Positions 34,484 through 42,732 of a stretch of DNA of 43,079 bases are shown piece by piece. The position numbers and the translations under genes were made by a program. The stretch is from Streptomyces sp. NBRC 110035. GTDB taxonomy: Bacteria; Actinomycetota; Actinomycetes; Streptomycetales; Streptomycetaceae. The DNA lies in the NCBI RefSeq assembly GCF_000829695.1, contig NZ_BBNN01000051.1:1-43079 (forward strand). Reading direction: 5' to 3'. The notes beneath the pieces are model-generated. The model ran no database searches. It saw only the letters and a list, made by a program, of their open reading frames with translations, and was not told where the DNA came from. How positions within the stretch are numbered: the stretch's first letter is position 1; the number at the start of each line of letters is the position of its first letter.

Positions 34484-34957
34484 TCACTGGCTGCTGGAGC
34501 CGAAATCCTCCGGCGAGATCTGGTCGAGGAACTCGCGGAACTTCTCCACCTCGTCCTCCTGCTCGTCCGGGATGGCGATCCCCGCGTCGTCGAGCACCGT
34601 GTCGCTGCCGTAGATCGGCGTACCGGTGCGCAGTGCCAGCGCTATGGCGTCGGACGGCCGGGCGCTCACCTCGACACCGCTGGCGAAGACCAGCTCCGCG
34701 TAGAAGACCCCTTCGCGCAGGTCCGTGATGCGTACTTCCGTGAGCTCTTGGCCGACGGCTTCCAGCACGTCCTTGAAGAGGTCGTGGGTCAGCGGGCGCG
34801 CGGGAGCCATGCCCTGCTGGGCGAAGGCGATGGCCGTCGCCTCCCCCGGTCCGATCCAAATGGGGAGGTACCGGTCGCCTCCCACTTCACGCAGCAGCAC
34901 GATCGGTTGGTTCGAGGGCATTTCGACCCGGACACCTACGACATCGAGCTCGTTCAC
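34484..34957 (-). CDS. bifunctional nuclease family protein (DUF151)
   Basis: The 157-residue protein starts MNELDVVGVRVEMPSNQPIV. It contains the DUF151 core: LREVGGDRYLPIWIGPGEAT, AFAQQGMAPARPLTHDLFKD and SARPSDAIALALRTGTPIYG, and the acidic C-terminal tail DEQEDEVEKFREFLDQ. Homologues are called bifunctional nucleases because a plant member degrades RNA and DNA; the bacterial role is uncertain. It sits directly between two MerR genes in the same order as in mycobacteria, but has its own upstream hairpin, so it may be separately expressed. Confidence 0.93.
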   Translation of the reverse strand: MNELDVVGVRVEMPSNQPIVLLREVGGDRYLPIWIGPGEATAIAFAQQGMAPARPLTHDLFKDVLEAVGQELTEVRITDLREGVFYAELVFASGVEVSARPSDAIALALRTGTPIYGSDTVLDDAGIAIPDEQEDEVEKFREFLDQISPEDFGSSSQ

Positions 34958-34997
34958 ACAGCAACCCTAGGCCGTGCCCGGGACGTTTGGGTAGTCG

Positions 34998-35025
34998 GGC
35001 CCGGATCGGGCGGCCGATCCGGGCC
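34998..35025 (-). terminator. 12-bp hairpin after ftsR
   Basis: GGCCCGGATCGG (34998-35009) and CCGATCCGGGCC (35014-35025) with a GCGG loop, 16 bp past the ftsR stop. It separates ftsR from the nuclease gene. Confidence 0.75.
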
Positions 35026-35040
35026 TCCGCGCCCTCGTCC

Positions 35041-35772
35041 TCAGGGCAGCCGCACCCCGAGCGCCGAGCCGACCAGCGCGGCGTGGAGCTTCGCCGTGAG
35101 ACCGGCGAGCTCCTTCGTGCGCTCCTGCGCGTGCGCCCTGGTCTGCGGGTTGCGGTGGCGCTTGAGCGGGGCGACGACCTGGTCGACCAGCCCGGCCTCC
35201 CGGTCGGCGGCGGCCTTCATCGCTCTCAGATGCCGCGGCTCGATCCCGAACCGCCCCAGTTCGGTGATGAGGCCGGCGACGGTGACCGCCTCGGCGTCGT
35301 ACACCTCGTCCTCGACCGGCGCGAGCAGCCCGTACGACTCCCACTCCGCTAGCTGACGCTGGTCGACGCCGGCCGCCGCCAGCAGCTGCGCCCGCCCGAT
35401 CCGGGCCGCTGTGGCGGGCGGGTCGGGGCCGGGTTCCCCGTCCCGCTGCCGGGACAGCGCCGGAAGCGGGGCGGCCTCGCCGCGCTCCATGGCGTCCAGG
35501 TGTTCGCGGATCACCTTGAGCGGCAGATAGTGGTCCCGCTGCATCCTCAGAACATGGCCGAGGCGCTCCACGTCCCCGGCGCTGAACTTGCGGTACCCCG
35601 AGGGGCTCCGCTGCGGCTCGATGAGTCCCTCCGACTCCAGGAAACGGATCTTGGAGATGGTGACTTCGGGGAATTCCTCGCGCAGCACGTTCAGCACCGT
35701 GCCGATGCTCATCAGTCCAGTTTCCGCGGCGGCGGTACCGTGCCCGGCACCGCCGCTCGGTGTGTGAAGCAT
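35041..35772 (-). CDS. ftsR: MerR-type transcriptional regulator FtsR
   Basis: The 243-residue protein has the MerR HTH close to the N-terminus (MSIGTVLNVLREEFPEVTIS, KIRFLESEGLIEPQRSPSGY, RKFSAGDVERLGHVLRMQRD). A long helix (HYLPLKVIREHLDAMERGEA) and a helical C-terminal domain follow. It is the FtsR type: in Corynebacterium FtsR activates ftsZ. It lies next to the GarA/OdhI-like FHA gene, as in corynebacteria and mycobacteria. An N-terminal ~20-residue extension (MLHTPSGGAGHG) may not be translated; ATG at 35712 (MSIGTV) is a good alternative. Confidence 0.9.
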   Translation of the reverse strand: MLHTPSGGAGHGTAAAETGLMSIGTVLNVLREEFPEVTISKIRFLESEGLIEPQRSPSGYRKFSAGDVERLGHVLRMQRDHYLPLKVIREHLDAMERGEAAPLPALSRQRDGEPGPDPPATAARIGRAQLLAAAGVDQRQLAEWESYGLLAPVEDEVYDAEAVTVAGLITELGRFGIEPRHLRAMKAAADREAGLVDQVVAPLKRHRNPQTRAHAQERTKELAGLTAKLHAALVGSALGVRLP

Positions 35773-35818
35773 GGACCTTCCCTGGGGTCAGGGTGCCCCG
35801 GACGGAGTCCGGGAAGGG

Positions 35819-36637
35819 TCAGTAGCCCCGCTGGCTCGCATAGAAGACCAGCCGGTACTTGCCGATCTGCACCTCGTCACCGTTCGACAGACCGACCTGG
35901 TCGATCCGCTCACGGTTGACGTACGTGCCGTTCAGGCTGCCCACGTCGGCCACCGTGAAGGAACCGTCCTGGCCGCGGCGGAACTCCACGTGCCGGCGGG
36001 AAACCGTCACGTCGTCCAGGAAGATGTCGCTCTGCGGGTGGCGGCCGGCCGTGGTCAGATCACCGTCCAGCAGGAAACGGCTGCCCGAGTTCGGCCCGCG
36101 GCGCACGACCAGGAGCGCGGAACCCATCGGCAGCGCGTCGACGGCCGCCTGCGCCTCCGGGGAGAGCGCCGGGACCTGCGTCTGGCCCGTGACCTCGGCG
36201 TCGTACGCCTCGAGACCGGAGATGGAGATGGTGGACGTCGTCTCGGAGGGGCGCTCCGGGACGACTCCGGGCCTGAGCGGGGCACCGCAGTTCGAACAGA
36301 ATCGGCTGTTCTCCGCGTTGCGGTTACCGCACCTCGTACACACCAAGGCCGACATGGACGGATCCTCCTGCCCACCGGGGGCCTGGGACGCATACGGGGC
36401 GGAAAACCCTCCACCCGCACCTGAGGTTGACGGTTGCCCGAAACCTATGCCGCTCGACTGCGCAGGGTCAACCGACGACGCGCCCTGGCCTCCCGCCACG
36501 TTCTCGCCGGGATCACCGACCTGATCCCGGTACAGCGGACGCGACGCCTCCGCGTCGGGCTGTGCGCGATGGCGAGCGGTCGCACTGTCGCGGCCTTCTC
36601 GCGCGCTCTTGCCGAACAACTTCCCAAACAACTTCAC
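35819..36637 (-). CDS. garA: FHA-domain protein with zinc ribbon (GarA/OdhI-like)
   Basis: From GTG 36637 the product has 272 residues: a short basic start VKLFGKLFGKSAREGRDSAT, a polar disordered stretch, a zinc ribbon (CTRCGNRNAENSRFCSNCG, ~residues 100-118), and the ETTS motif (~132-135) that in GarA/OdhI is phosphorylated by Ser/Thr kinases. The FHA domain follows (GRHPQSDIFLDDVTVSRRHV to VGSLNGTYVNRERIDQVGLS). GarA/OdhI controls 2-oxoglutarate dehydrogenase and glutamate enzymes. An internal ATG at 36355 (MSALVCTRC) has its own GGAGG eight bases upstream, so a 178-residue short form, closer to GarA, is likely too. Downstream of DUF881 and upstream of ftsR. Confidence 0.9.
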   Translation of the reverse strand: MKLFGKLFGKSAREGRDSATARHRAQPDAEASRPLYRDQVGDPGENVAGGQGASSVDPAQSSGIGFGQPSTSGAGGGFSAPYASQAPGGQEDPSMSALVCTRCGNRNAENSRFCSNCGAPLRPGVVPERPSETTSTISISGLEAYDAEVTGQTQVPALSPEAQAAVDALPMGSALLVVRRGPNSGSRFLLDGDLTTAGRHPQSDIFLDDVTVSRRHVEFRRGQDGSFTVADVGSLNGTYVNRERIDQVGLSNGDEVQIGKYRLVFYASQRGY

Positions 36638-36827
36638 GGGCGATTCCCCTTGACCGAAACAGACCCGCCCGTGGGGCAGGACGAACCCTGACTGAACACA
36701 CTGGCCGACCCGGACATCCTCACAACGTCCGTATCCACCAGACAGTTTCCACCACGCACCACCCATTCGGTGCGCCGACCCCCCGCAACCTCCTGCTCTT
36801 GCCGGTCGCCCTTCATACACCCCCGGT
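36638..36827. other. 190-bp gap upstream of the FHA gene
   Basis: No gene. It must hold the promoter of the FHA gene, since the DUF881 operon ends at 36828; no clear operator is visible. Confidence 0.5.
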
Positions 36828-37835
36828 TCACTGCGAGGACGACCGAGCGTAGCCAGGCTGCTTCGCCGGTCGCAAGGCATCCACGACGATCTTGGTCGAC
36901 CTCTCCACCAAGGCGGTGGCCTGTTCCTTCTCGAGAGTCTGCACCACTCCTCCAGGGATGTTGAGCGCCGGCTCGAGGTCCTGCGGCTTGCCGATGACCT
37001 TGAAACGATAGGGTGCGGTGATCTTGTTCCCGTCGACGCTCACTCCGTCACCGGAATCCGACAGGTAGGTGCCCGCCACGACCCGTATGCCGTTCACCTG
37101 AATGGCCTCGGCGCCGGCCGCGCGCAGCTCCTGGACCGCATCGAGCAGCATGTTCGACTCGACCATCCCCCCCGGGTCCTCGACGACCAGTGTGATGCCG
37201 GGGCCCTGTGCGGCCACCGTGCCCGCCAGAATGCCGAGTTGGCGTTCCCTTTCCAGCGTCTGCCGACGAGCCTCCTCGGCCTGGTCCGAGCTGTTCTCGA
37301 GCTCGTCGCGCTGCTCCTCGAGTCCCTGCTTCTCGTCCTCGAGACGCTCTGTCCGGTCGTCGAGTTCATCGAGAATGCGGACGAGGTCTTCCTGCCGGGC
37401 ACCACGCAGGGCACTGTCGCCGTCGCTGTTCGAGGCCACCTGGACGGCCAGGCCGAAGCCCAGGCCGAACAGCAGGAGAGCGACGATGAGTTGGGCCCGG
37501 GTGATCCGAGGCGGCCACAGGCTGTTCACCAGCCGCTGCCGTCCGGACAGACCGGGTCCGGACCGATCCGGCGGCGCCTCCCCCTCCGTGGGCGCGGACT
37601 CCGCGGACACGCTCGCGCGCGCGGGCACCTCGTCGGGCAGTTCCTTCCGGAACCCCCCACCGGATGCCGCAGCGGGACGCGGCGCGGCAGCAGGGGGCGG
37701 CACCGAGGCGGGGTGGGGCCGGGACGCCCGGTGGGTTCCGGGGGCCGCGCGCGGTCCGGGCTGCGGCTCGGGCGTCGCCCTGTCGTCCTGACGGGGGTGC
37801 TCGGGCTCGTGGTTCTGCTCGCTCATCGGCCTCAC
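36828..37835 (-). CDS. DUF881 family membrane protein
   Basis: The 335-residue protein starts with a Pro/Ala-rich cytoplasmic segment, then one membrane helix (LIVALLLFGLGFGLAVQVAS). A coiled coil follows (VRILDELDDRTERLEDEKQG, QRDELENSSDQAEEARRQTL). The extracytoplasmic DUF881 domain includes LAGTVAAQGPGITLVVEDPG, GAEAIQVNGIRVVAGTYLSD and APYRFKVIGKPQDLEPALNI. It is a bitopic envelope protein of unknown function, conserved with the small basic protein. The GTG 37835 overlaps the upstream stop as GTGA; ATG 37826 is an alternative. Confidence 0.9.
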   Translation of the reverse strand: MRPMSEQNHEPEHPRQDDRATPEPQPGPRAAPGTHRASRPHPASVPPPAAAPRPAAASGGGFRKELPDEVPARASVSAESAPTEGEAPPDRSGPGLSGRQRLVNSLWPPRITRAQLIVALLLFGLGFGLAVQVASNSDGDSALRGARQEDLVRILDELDDRTERLEDEKQGLEEQRDELENSSDQAEEARRQTLERERQLGILAGTVAAQGPGITLVVEDPGGMVESNMLLDAVQELRAAGAEAIQVNGIRVVAGTYLSDSGDGVSVDGNKITAPYRFKVIGKPQDLEPALNIPGGVVQTLEKEQATALVERSTKIVVDALRPAKQPGYARSSSQ

Positions 37836-38164
37836 GCCCGGAACACGTGCCGACGGATCGCCGCGGCGTTGGAGAAGATCCGGATACCGAGGACGACCAC
37901 CACACCCGTGGACAGTTGGGCACCCACGCCCAACTCGTCGCCGAGGAAGACGATCAGCGCGGCGACGACCACGTTCGACAGGAACGACACCACGAAGACC
38001 TTGTCGTCGAAGATGCCGTCGAGCATGGCCCGCAGCCCGCCGAAGACGGCGTCGAGCGCCGCCACGACGGCGATCGGCAGGTACGGCTCGACGACCGCCG
38101 GAACCTCGGGCCGGACCAACAGGCCGGCCACGACTCCCACGACGAGGCCCAGTACGGCGATCAC
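37832..38164 (-). CDS. sbp: small basic family membrane protein
   Basis: The 110-residue protein has three to four membrane helices: MIAVLGLVVGVVAGLLVRPE, YLPIAVVAALDAVFGGLRAM, VSFLSNVVVAALIVFLGDEL and VVVVLGIRIFSNAAAIRRHV, with the conserved LDAVFGG motif. This is the small basic protein family (Sbp/DUF1290), almost always between DUF881 genes and near division genes. Its function is not established. It is tightly coupled at both ends by four-base overlaps to DUF881 genes. Confidence 0.93.
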   Translation of the reverse strand: MIAVLGLVVGVVAGLLVRPEVPAVVEPYLPIAVVAALDAVFGGLRAMLDGIFDDKVFVVSFLSNVVVAALIVFLGDELGVGAQLSTGVVVVLGIRIFSNAAAIRRHVFRA

Positions 38165-39069
38165 GATGTGCCTTTCTCAGGTGCGGTCTCGGTTATCGGT
38201 TGCGCGGTTCGTACGATCACACTCGGCGCGGCGGGCAGCCGGAGGTCGTCCTCCACCGAGAGAGCGGTGCGGATGCCGTAGTTCTCCTGCAGGGCATGCA
38301 GGTACAGCCCGTCCGAGCTGTTCTGGAACCGGCTGCTCAGCTCCGGGCCGTCCCCCACGGCGAAGACGGTGTACGGCGGTACCAGCGGCCTGTTGTCGAC
38401 CAGTATCGCGTCCCCCGCGGCCCTGATCGCAGAAAGAGCGGTCAGCCGCTGCCCGTTGATGGAGATCGCCTCGGCTCCGGACTCCCACAGGCCGTTGACC
38501 ACCCGCTGCATGTCCCGGTCGCGGACCCGCCCGGTGTCGGAGAACCCGGTGGTCGACCGGGCGTCGCCGTCTCCTCCGGCGCTCGTGTCCTTGGCGTCGT
38601 CGACCGCGAGCTTCACGCCGGGGCCGTGCACCGCGACGGCGCCCGCCAGGATGCCCACCAGGTCGGCGCGGTCGCTCCCGCCGCTCTGCCTGAGCGCCTC
38701 GCGCTGCCGTGCGCTCACGTCGGCACGCAGGGTGTCGATACCGTCCTCGAGCTTGTCCGCCGCCTCGGTCTCCCGGTCGATCCTCTCGATCAGCTCCTCG
38801 CGCTCCTTGGCGACGACCGGAGCCTCCACTCTGGCCTGCGCGGCCCCGACGGTCACCACCAGGGCCGCGAGCACCAGACCGCCGGCGAGCCCCAGTTTCG
38901 CCCTGAGGGTCTTCGGCATACCTCCGCCGCCGGTGGCCTGCTTCCGCGCGGCAGCCTCGGCGTATCCCTCGTCGAGGCTGTGGTCCATCACGTTGGTGAT
39001 CAACGACATGGACGCGTCCGGGCGCGGTAGCCGCCGGGGGGTGCTCCGAACGGGGGGTTGCTGCGGCAT
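38161..39069 (-). CDS. DUF881 family membrane protein (upstream copy)
   Basis: The ~302-residue protein from ATG 39069 (MPQQPPVRSTPRRLPRPDAS) has a membrane segment LAGGLVLAALVVTVGAAQAR and a coiled coil (AKEREELIERIDRETEAADK, LEDGIDTLRADVSARQREAL). The DUF881 domain follows with LVGILAGAVAVHGPGVKLAV, GLWESGAEAISINGQRLTAL and PLVPPYTVFAVGDGPELSSR. It is the first gene of the DUF881-Sbp-DUF881 operon. ATG 39078 is another possible start. A nested hairpin lies directly upstream, isolating it from the ManC gene. Confidence 0.9.
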   Translation of the reverse strand: MPQQPPVRSTPRRLPRPDASMSLITNVMDHSLDEGYAEAAARKQATGGGGMPKTLRAKLGLAGGLVLAALVVTVGAAQARVEAPVVAKEREELIERIDRETEAADKLEDGIDTLRADVSARQREALRQSGGSDRADLVGILAGAVAVHGPGVKLAVDDAKDTSAGGDGDARSTTGFSDTGRVRDRDMQRVVNGLWESGAEAISINGQRLTALSAIRAAGDAILVDNRPLVPPYTVFAVGDGPELSSRFQNSSDGLYLHALQENYGIRTALSVEDDLRLPAAPSVIVRTAQPITETAPEKGTS

Positions 39070-39099
39070 GCCGCACATCGTCGCATGCCGGGGGCACTG

Positions 39100-39182
39100 C
39101 CTCCGAACGGGCCTACCGGTGTGCCGGACAGGCCCCGTTGGGGACGCCTGTCCGGCACACACGTGTACGGCTCGTTCGGAGG
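39100..39182 (-). terminator. nested inverted repeats downstream of the ManC gene
   Basis: The inner pair GTGTGCCGGACAGG (39119-39132) and CCTGTCCGGCACAC (39147-39160) is perfect over 14 bp. An outer pair CCTCCGAACG (39100-39109) and CGTTCGGAGG (39173-39182) surrounds it. The outer arm starts seven bases past the ManC stop at 39189. It is a strong terminator, possibly also a regulatory structure in the DUF881 leader. Confidence 0.8.
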
Positions 39183-39188
39183 TTTTGG

Positions 39189-41684
39189 CTACTGTCCGGC
39201 GCTGTCCACGACCGATGCCCACTCGTCGAGCAGAGCCTGGGCAGAGGCGTCGTCGGGGCCCTCGGCCCACAGGTGGGTGACCGCCTCGGCCGGGTCCGGC
39301 AGCACCATCACCCAGCGGCCGTCGGCCTCCACCACACGCACACCGTCGGTGGTGTCCACGAAACGGTCACCGGCCTCCTCGACGACCCGCCGCATCACGA
39401 GCCCCTTGACCGCCCACGGGGTGGCCAGGTCACGCTTGAGCACGTGCGCACGCGGGATACGCGCATCGATCTGGCTGAGCGTGAGCTGCGTCCTCGCCAC
39501 CAGGCCTATGAGCCGGACGAAGGCCGCTGTGCCGTCGTAGACCCTGCTGAACTCCGGAACGATGAAGCCGCCCTTGCCGTCACCGCCGAAGATCGTGCCC
39601 TCCTCACCCCCGACGCGGGTGAGGTCGTCGGGCGAGGTGGTTGTCCATTCCACCTGGGTACCGTGGTAGGCCGCCACCTGCTCGGCGATCCTGGTGGTGG
39701 TCACCGGAAGCGCGACCCGGCCACTGCGCCGCTCGGCCGCGATGAGGTCGAGCAGGACGAGCAGTGCCCGGTCGTCCTCGATGATCCTCCCCTTCTCGTC
39801 GACAAGGGAGAGCCGTTCGCCGACCGGGTCGAACCGCACACCGAACGCGGCACCGGAGGACGCCACCATCTCACCGAGCCGCACCAGCCCAGACCGCCGG
39901 ACATCCGCCGTCTCGGTCGGCCTGGACTCGTCGAGCCCCGGGTTGATGGTCAGCGAGTCCACTCCGAGCTTGCCGAGCAGGCTCGGCAGCACGAGCCCCG
40001 CGCTGCCGTTCGACGCGTCCACGACCACCTTCAGCCCGGACTCCGCGATTCCCGTGATGTCGACGTTCCGCAGCAGCGAGCCGGTGTACGAGTCGAAGAC
40101 GCTCGCCGGGAAGTGCAGATCACCGATCTCCCCCGGGAACGCGCGCCGGTACTCCTGCCGCGCGAACACCCGGTCCAGTTTGCGCTGGCTGCCCTGTGAG
40201 AGGTCGGCGCCCTGGCCGTCGAAGAACATGATGTCGACGGAGTCCGGCACGCCGAGGGTCGTCCGGATCATGATGCCGCCCGCGCTGCCCCGCGCGGTCT
40301 GCTGCCGGGCCACGGGCAGCGGTACGTTCTCCAGGTCCCGTACGTCGATGGCGCTGGCCTGCAGCGCGGAGATGACCGCACGCTTCAGGGCACGGGCACC
40401 ACGGGAATGGTCCCGGGCCGTGGTGACCGTCGATCCCTTCTTCAGCGTCGTCGCATAGGCGCCGGCCAGCCGAACGGCGAGTTCCGGCGTGATCTCGACG
40501 TTCAGGATTCCCGACACCCCACGGGCGCCGAAGAGGTGCGCCTGTCCTCTGGACTCCCAGATGACCGAGGTGTTGACGAACGCGCCCGCCTCGATCGTCT
40601 TGAACGGGTACACCCGTACGTTGCCCTGGACGATCGATTCCTCACCGATCAGGCACTCGTCGCCGATGACGGCGCCGTCCTCGATCCGCGCCGCGCGCAT
40701 GACGTCGGTGTTCCTGCCGAGCACACACCCCCGCAGGTTGCTGTGCGGCCCGACGTACACGTTGTCGTGCACGACGGCCTTGTGCAGGAAGGCCCCGCTC
40801 TTCACCACGACATTGGAGCCCAGGACCGTGTGCTCACGAATCTCGGCGCCGGCTTCGACCTTGGCGTAGTCGCCGATGTAGAGCGGCCCGCGCAGCACGG
40901 CATCGGGATGCACTTCGGCTCCCTCCGCGACCCATACGCCCGGGGAGATCTCGAAGCCGTCGATATCGACGTCGACCTTGCGCTCCAGGACGTCTGCCTG
41001 AGCCTTCACATAGCTCTCGTGCGTGCCGACATCCTCCCAGTAGCCCTCGGCGATGAAGCCGTAGATGGGCTTGCCTTCCTTCATCAGCTGGGGGAAGACG
41101 TCTCCGGACCAGTCGACGGGCACGTCGGCCTCGACATAGTCGAAGACCTCGGGCTCCATGACGTAGATACCGGTGTTCACCGTGTCGGAGAAGACCTGGC
41201 CCCAGGTCGGCTTCTCCAGGAAACGCTCGACCTTGCCTTCCTCGTCCACGATGGTGATGCCGAACTCCAGCGGATTGGGCACCCGGGTCAGACAGACCGT
41301 GACCAGCGCACCCTTCTCCTTGTGGAAATTGATCAGCTCGGTGAGATCGAAATCCGTCAGCGCGTCACCGGAGATGACGAGGAAGGCATCGTCCTTCAGT
41401 GCCTCCTCGGCGTTCTTGACGCTTCCTGCGGTACCGAGTGGCTTCTCCTCATTGGCATAGGTGAGCTCCATTCCGAGCTCTTCGCCGTCACCGAAGTAGT
41501 TCTTGACGAGCGAAGCCAGGAACTGGACGGTCACAACGGTTTCGTTGAGCCCGTGCCTTTTGAGCAGCCGCAGAACATGCTCCATGATCGGCTGATTGAC
41601 TACCGGCAGGAGCGGTTTGGGCATGCTTGAGGTCATGGGACGAAGGCGCGTGCCTTCACCCCCGGCCATCACGACGGCCTTCAT
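39189..41684 (-). CDS. manC: mannose-1-phosphate guanylyltransferase fused to degenerate phosphomannomutase domain
   Basis: The 831-residue fusion starts MKAVVMAGGEGTRLRPMTSS, the nucleotidyltransferase signature, with VISGDALTDFDLTELINFHK and MPKPLLPVVNQPIMEHVLRL (residues 1 to ~235). A left-handed beta-helix follows (~250-370: GDYAKVEAGAEIREHTVLGS, VVHDNVYVGPHSNLRGCVLG). The last ~450 residues have phosphomannomutase architecture, but the phosphoserine loop is replaced by GVPDSVDIMFFDGQG, the metal loop DxDGDR by DPVGER and the sugar loop by GDGKGGFIVPEF. It should make GDP-mannose (or another NDP-sugar); the mutase half is probably non-catalytic. ATG 41684 is the family start. Confidence 0.9.
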   Translation of the reverse strand: MKAVVMAGGEGTRLRPMTSSMPKPLLPVVNQPIMEHVLRLLKRHGLNETVVTVQFLASLVKNYFGDGEELGMELTYANEEKPLGTAGSVKNAEEALKDDAFLVISGDALTDFDLTELINFHKEKGALVTVCLTRVPNPLEFGITIVDEEGKVERFLEKPTWGQVFSDTVNTGIYVMEPEVFDYVEADVPVDWSGDVFPQLMKEGKPIYGFIAEGYWEDVGTHESYVKAQADVLERKVDVDIDGFEISPGVWVAEGAEVHPDAVLRGPLYIGDYAKVEAGAEIREHTVLGSNVVVKSGAFLHKAVVHDNVYVGPHSNLRGCVLGRNTDVMRAARIEDGAVIGDECLIGEESIVQGNVRVYPFKTIEAGAFVNTSVIWESRGQAHLFGARGVSGILNVEITPELAVRLAGAYATTLKKGSTVTTARDHSRGARALKRAVISALQASAIDVRDLENVPLPVARQQTARGSAGGIMIRTTLGVPDSVDIMFFDGQGADLSQGSQRKLDRVFARQEYRRAFPGEIGDLHFPASVFDSYTGSLLRNVDITGIAESGLKVVVDASNGSAGLVLPSLLGKLGVDSLTINPGLDESRPTETADVRRSGLVRLGEMVASSGAAFGVRFDPVGERLSLVDEKGRIIEDDRALLVLLDLIAAERRSGRVALPVTTTRIAEQVAAYHGTQVEWTTTSPDDLTRVGGEEGTIFGGDGKGGFIVPEFSRVYDGTAAFVRLIGLVARTQLTLSQIDARIPRAHVLKRDLATPWAVKGLVMRRVVEEAGDRFVDTTDGVRVVEADGRWVMVLPDPAEAVTHLWAEGPDDASAQALLDEWASVVDSAGQ

Positions 41685-41798
41685 GTCGGAAGCGTCCTCC
41701 TCATGAGATGACGGTCTAGCCGACTTCCCCCGCCAAGATTGTCCCGCATTTTTCCACTGCGGGCCATCGCGCGACGTTGCGCGTGCCACTCAGCGAGG

Positions 41799-42407
41799 TC
41801 AACCGGCCATGGCGTCCGCACGAACCAGGCGGCGGACCTGCACCACGTAGAGGACTCCTGCCCACCAATAGAGCGTTGTACCCCATCCGGCGAACGCCCA
41901 TCCGAAAATAGCAGCGAGTGACGAGATCCAACCGCTCCCGTCACTGAGCAGGAGCAACGGGAAGGCGTACATCAAGTTGAAGGTGGCCGCCTTCCCAAGG
42001 AAGTTCACCTGCGGCGGCGGATAGCCGTGACGCCGGAGGATACCCACCATCACCAGCAGAACCAGCTCACGGGCCAGCAGTACGGCCGTCAACCAAACCG
42101 GGAGAATCTCGCGCCAGGTGAGCCCGACAAGGGTCGAAAGAATGTAGAGCCGGTCCGCCGCGGGATCCAGGAGCCGGCCGAGGCTGCTGATCTGGTTCCA
42201 TCGCCGCGCGAGCTTGCCGTCCAGATAATCACTGACACCACTCAGAGCCAGCACCAGGAGCGCCCAGCCGTCACTCTTCGGCCCGCCGAACTCCGGCCTG
42301 AGGATCAGCCACAGGAAGAGGGGGACACCGAGAAGTCGCGCCATGCTGAGGATGTTCGGGATGGTGAGGACACGGTCCGTCTGGACTCGAGTCTCCTGGA
42401 CCTCCAC
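41799..42407 (-). CDS. cls: CDP-alcohol phosphatidyltransferase, cardiolipin synthase type
   Basis: The ~202-residue membrane enzyme starts at GTG 42407 (AGGAGG seven bases upstream): VEVQETRVQTDRVLTIPNIL. The family motif DGx2ARx8Gx3Dx3D is intact in DYLDGKLARRWNQISSLGRL-LDPAAD, with six membrane helices. Streptomyces has a eukaryote-like cardiolipin synthase of this family, and I recall that gene lying next to the manC homologue near an rRNA operon, as here. In sequence alone it could equally be phosphatidylglycerophosphate synthase (PgsA-like). It shares the strand with manC, with ~114 bp between them. Confidence 0.85.
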   Translation of the reverse strand: MEVQETRVQTDRVLTIPNILSMARLLGVPLFLWLILRPEFGGPKSDGWALLVLALSGVSDYLDGKLARRWNQISSLGRLLDPAADRLYILSTLVGLTWREILPVWLTAVLLARELVLLVMVGILRRHGYPPPQVNFLGKAATFNLMYAFPLLLLSDGSGWISSLAAIFGWAFAGWGTTLYWWAGVLYVVQVRRLVRADAMAG

Positions 42408-42462
42408 CCGGGGACCTCCTGTGGGAAACGTGCCGACGATGCTCACTGACCTTACCTCAAAG

Positions 42463-42508
42463 CAAAAAAGCTCTGGCTCTCGGGCTGCGTGCCCAAGAGC
42501 CAGAGCTC
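42463..42508 (-). terminator. intrinsic terminator of the rRNA operon
   Basis: On the minus strand AGCTCTGGCTCTTGGG pairs with a CCCGAGAGCCAGAGCT partner, then TTTTTTGCTTT. The stem has a 10-bp perfect core (CTCTGGCTCT at 42471-42480 with AGAGCCAGAG at 42496-42505) and a real U-tract, rare in this window. Confidence 0.95.
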
Positions 42509-42516
42509 TAAAAGGA

Positions 42517-42635
42517 GTTCGGCGGCGTCCTACTCTCCCACAGGGTCCCCCCTGCAGTACCATCGGCGCTGTAAGGCTTAGCTTCCGGGTTCGGAATGTA
42601 ACCGGGCGTTTCCCCTACGCCATGACCACCGAAAC
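42517..42635 (-). rRNA. rrf: 5S ribosomal RNA
   Basis: The minus strand reads GTTTCGGTGGTCATGGCG, then CCCGGTTACATTCCGAACCC and GCGCCGATGGTACTGCAGGG to CGCCGCCGAAC. This is the standard actinobacterial 5S sequence, with complementary ends. Boundaries are good to a few bases. Confidence 0.96.
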
Positions 42636-42732
42636 ACTATGAAACAGACAACCGCACCGCACCCCGCCGAAAAAACGGCGGAACACGGGGTCGTTCGTGG
42701 TTTCAGAACCAACACAGTGGACGCGAGCAACT

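Noticed and set aside
42636..42732. tRNA gene in the 23S-5S spacer
   Set aside because: No cloverleaf arms or conserved TPsiC sequence are visible in the 97-bp spacer.
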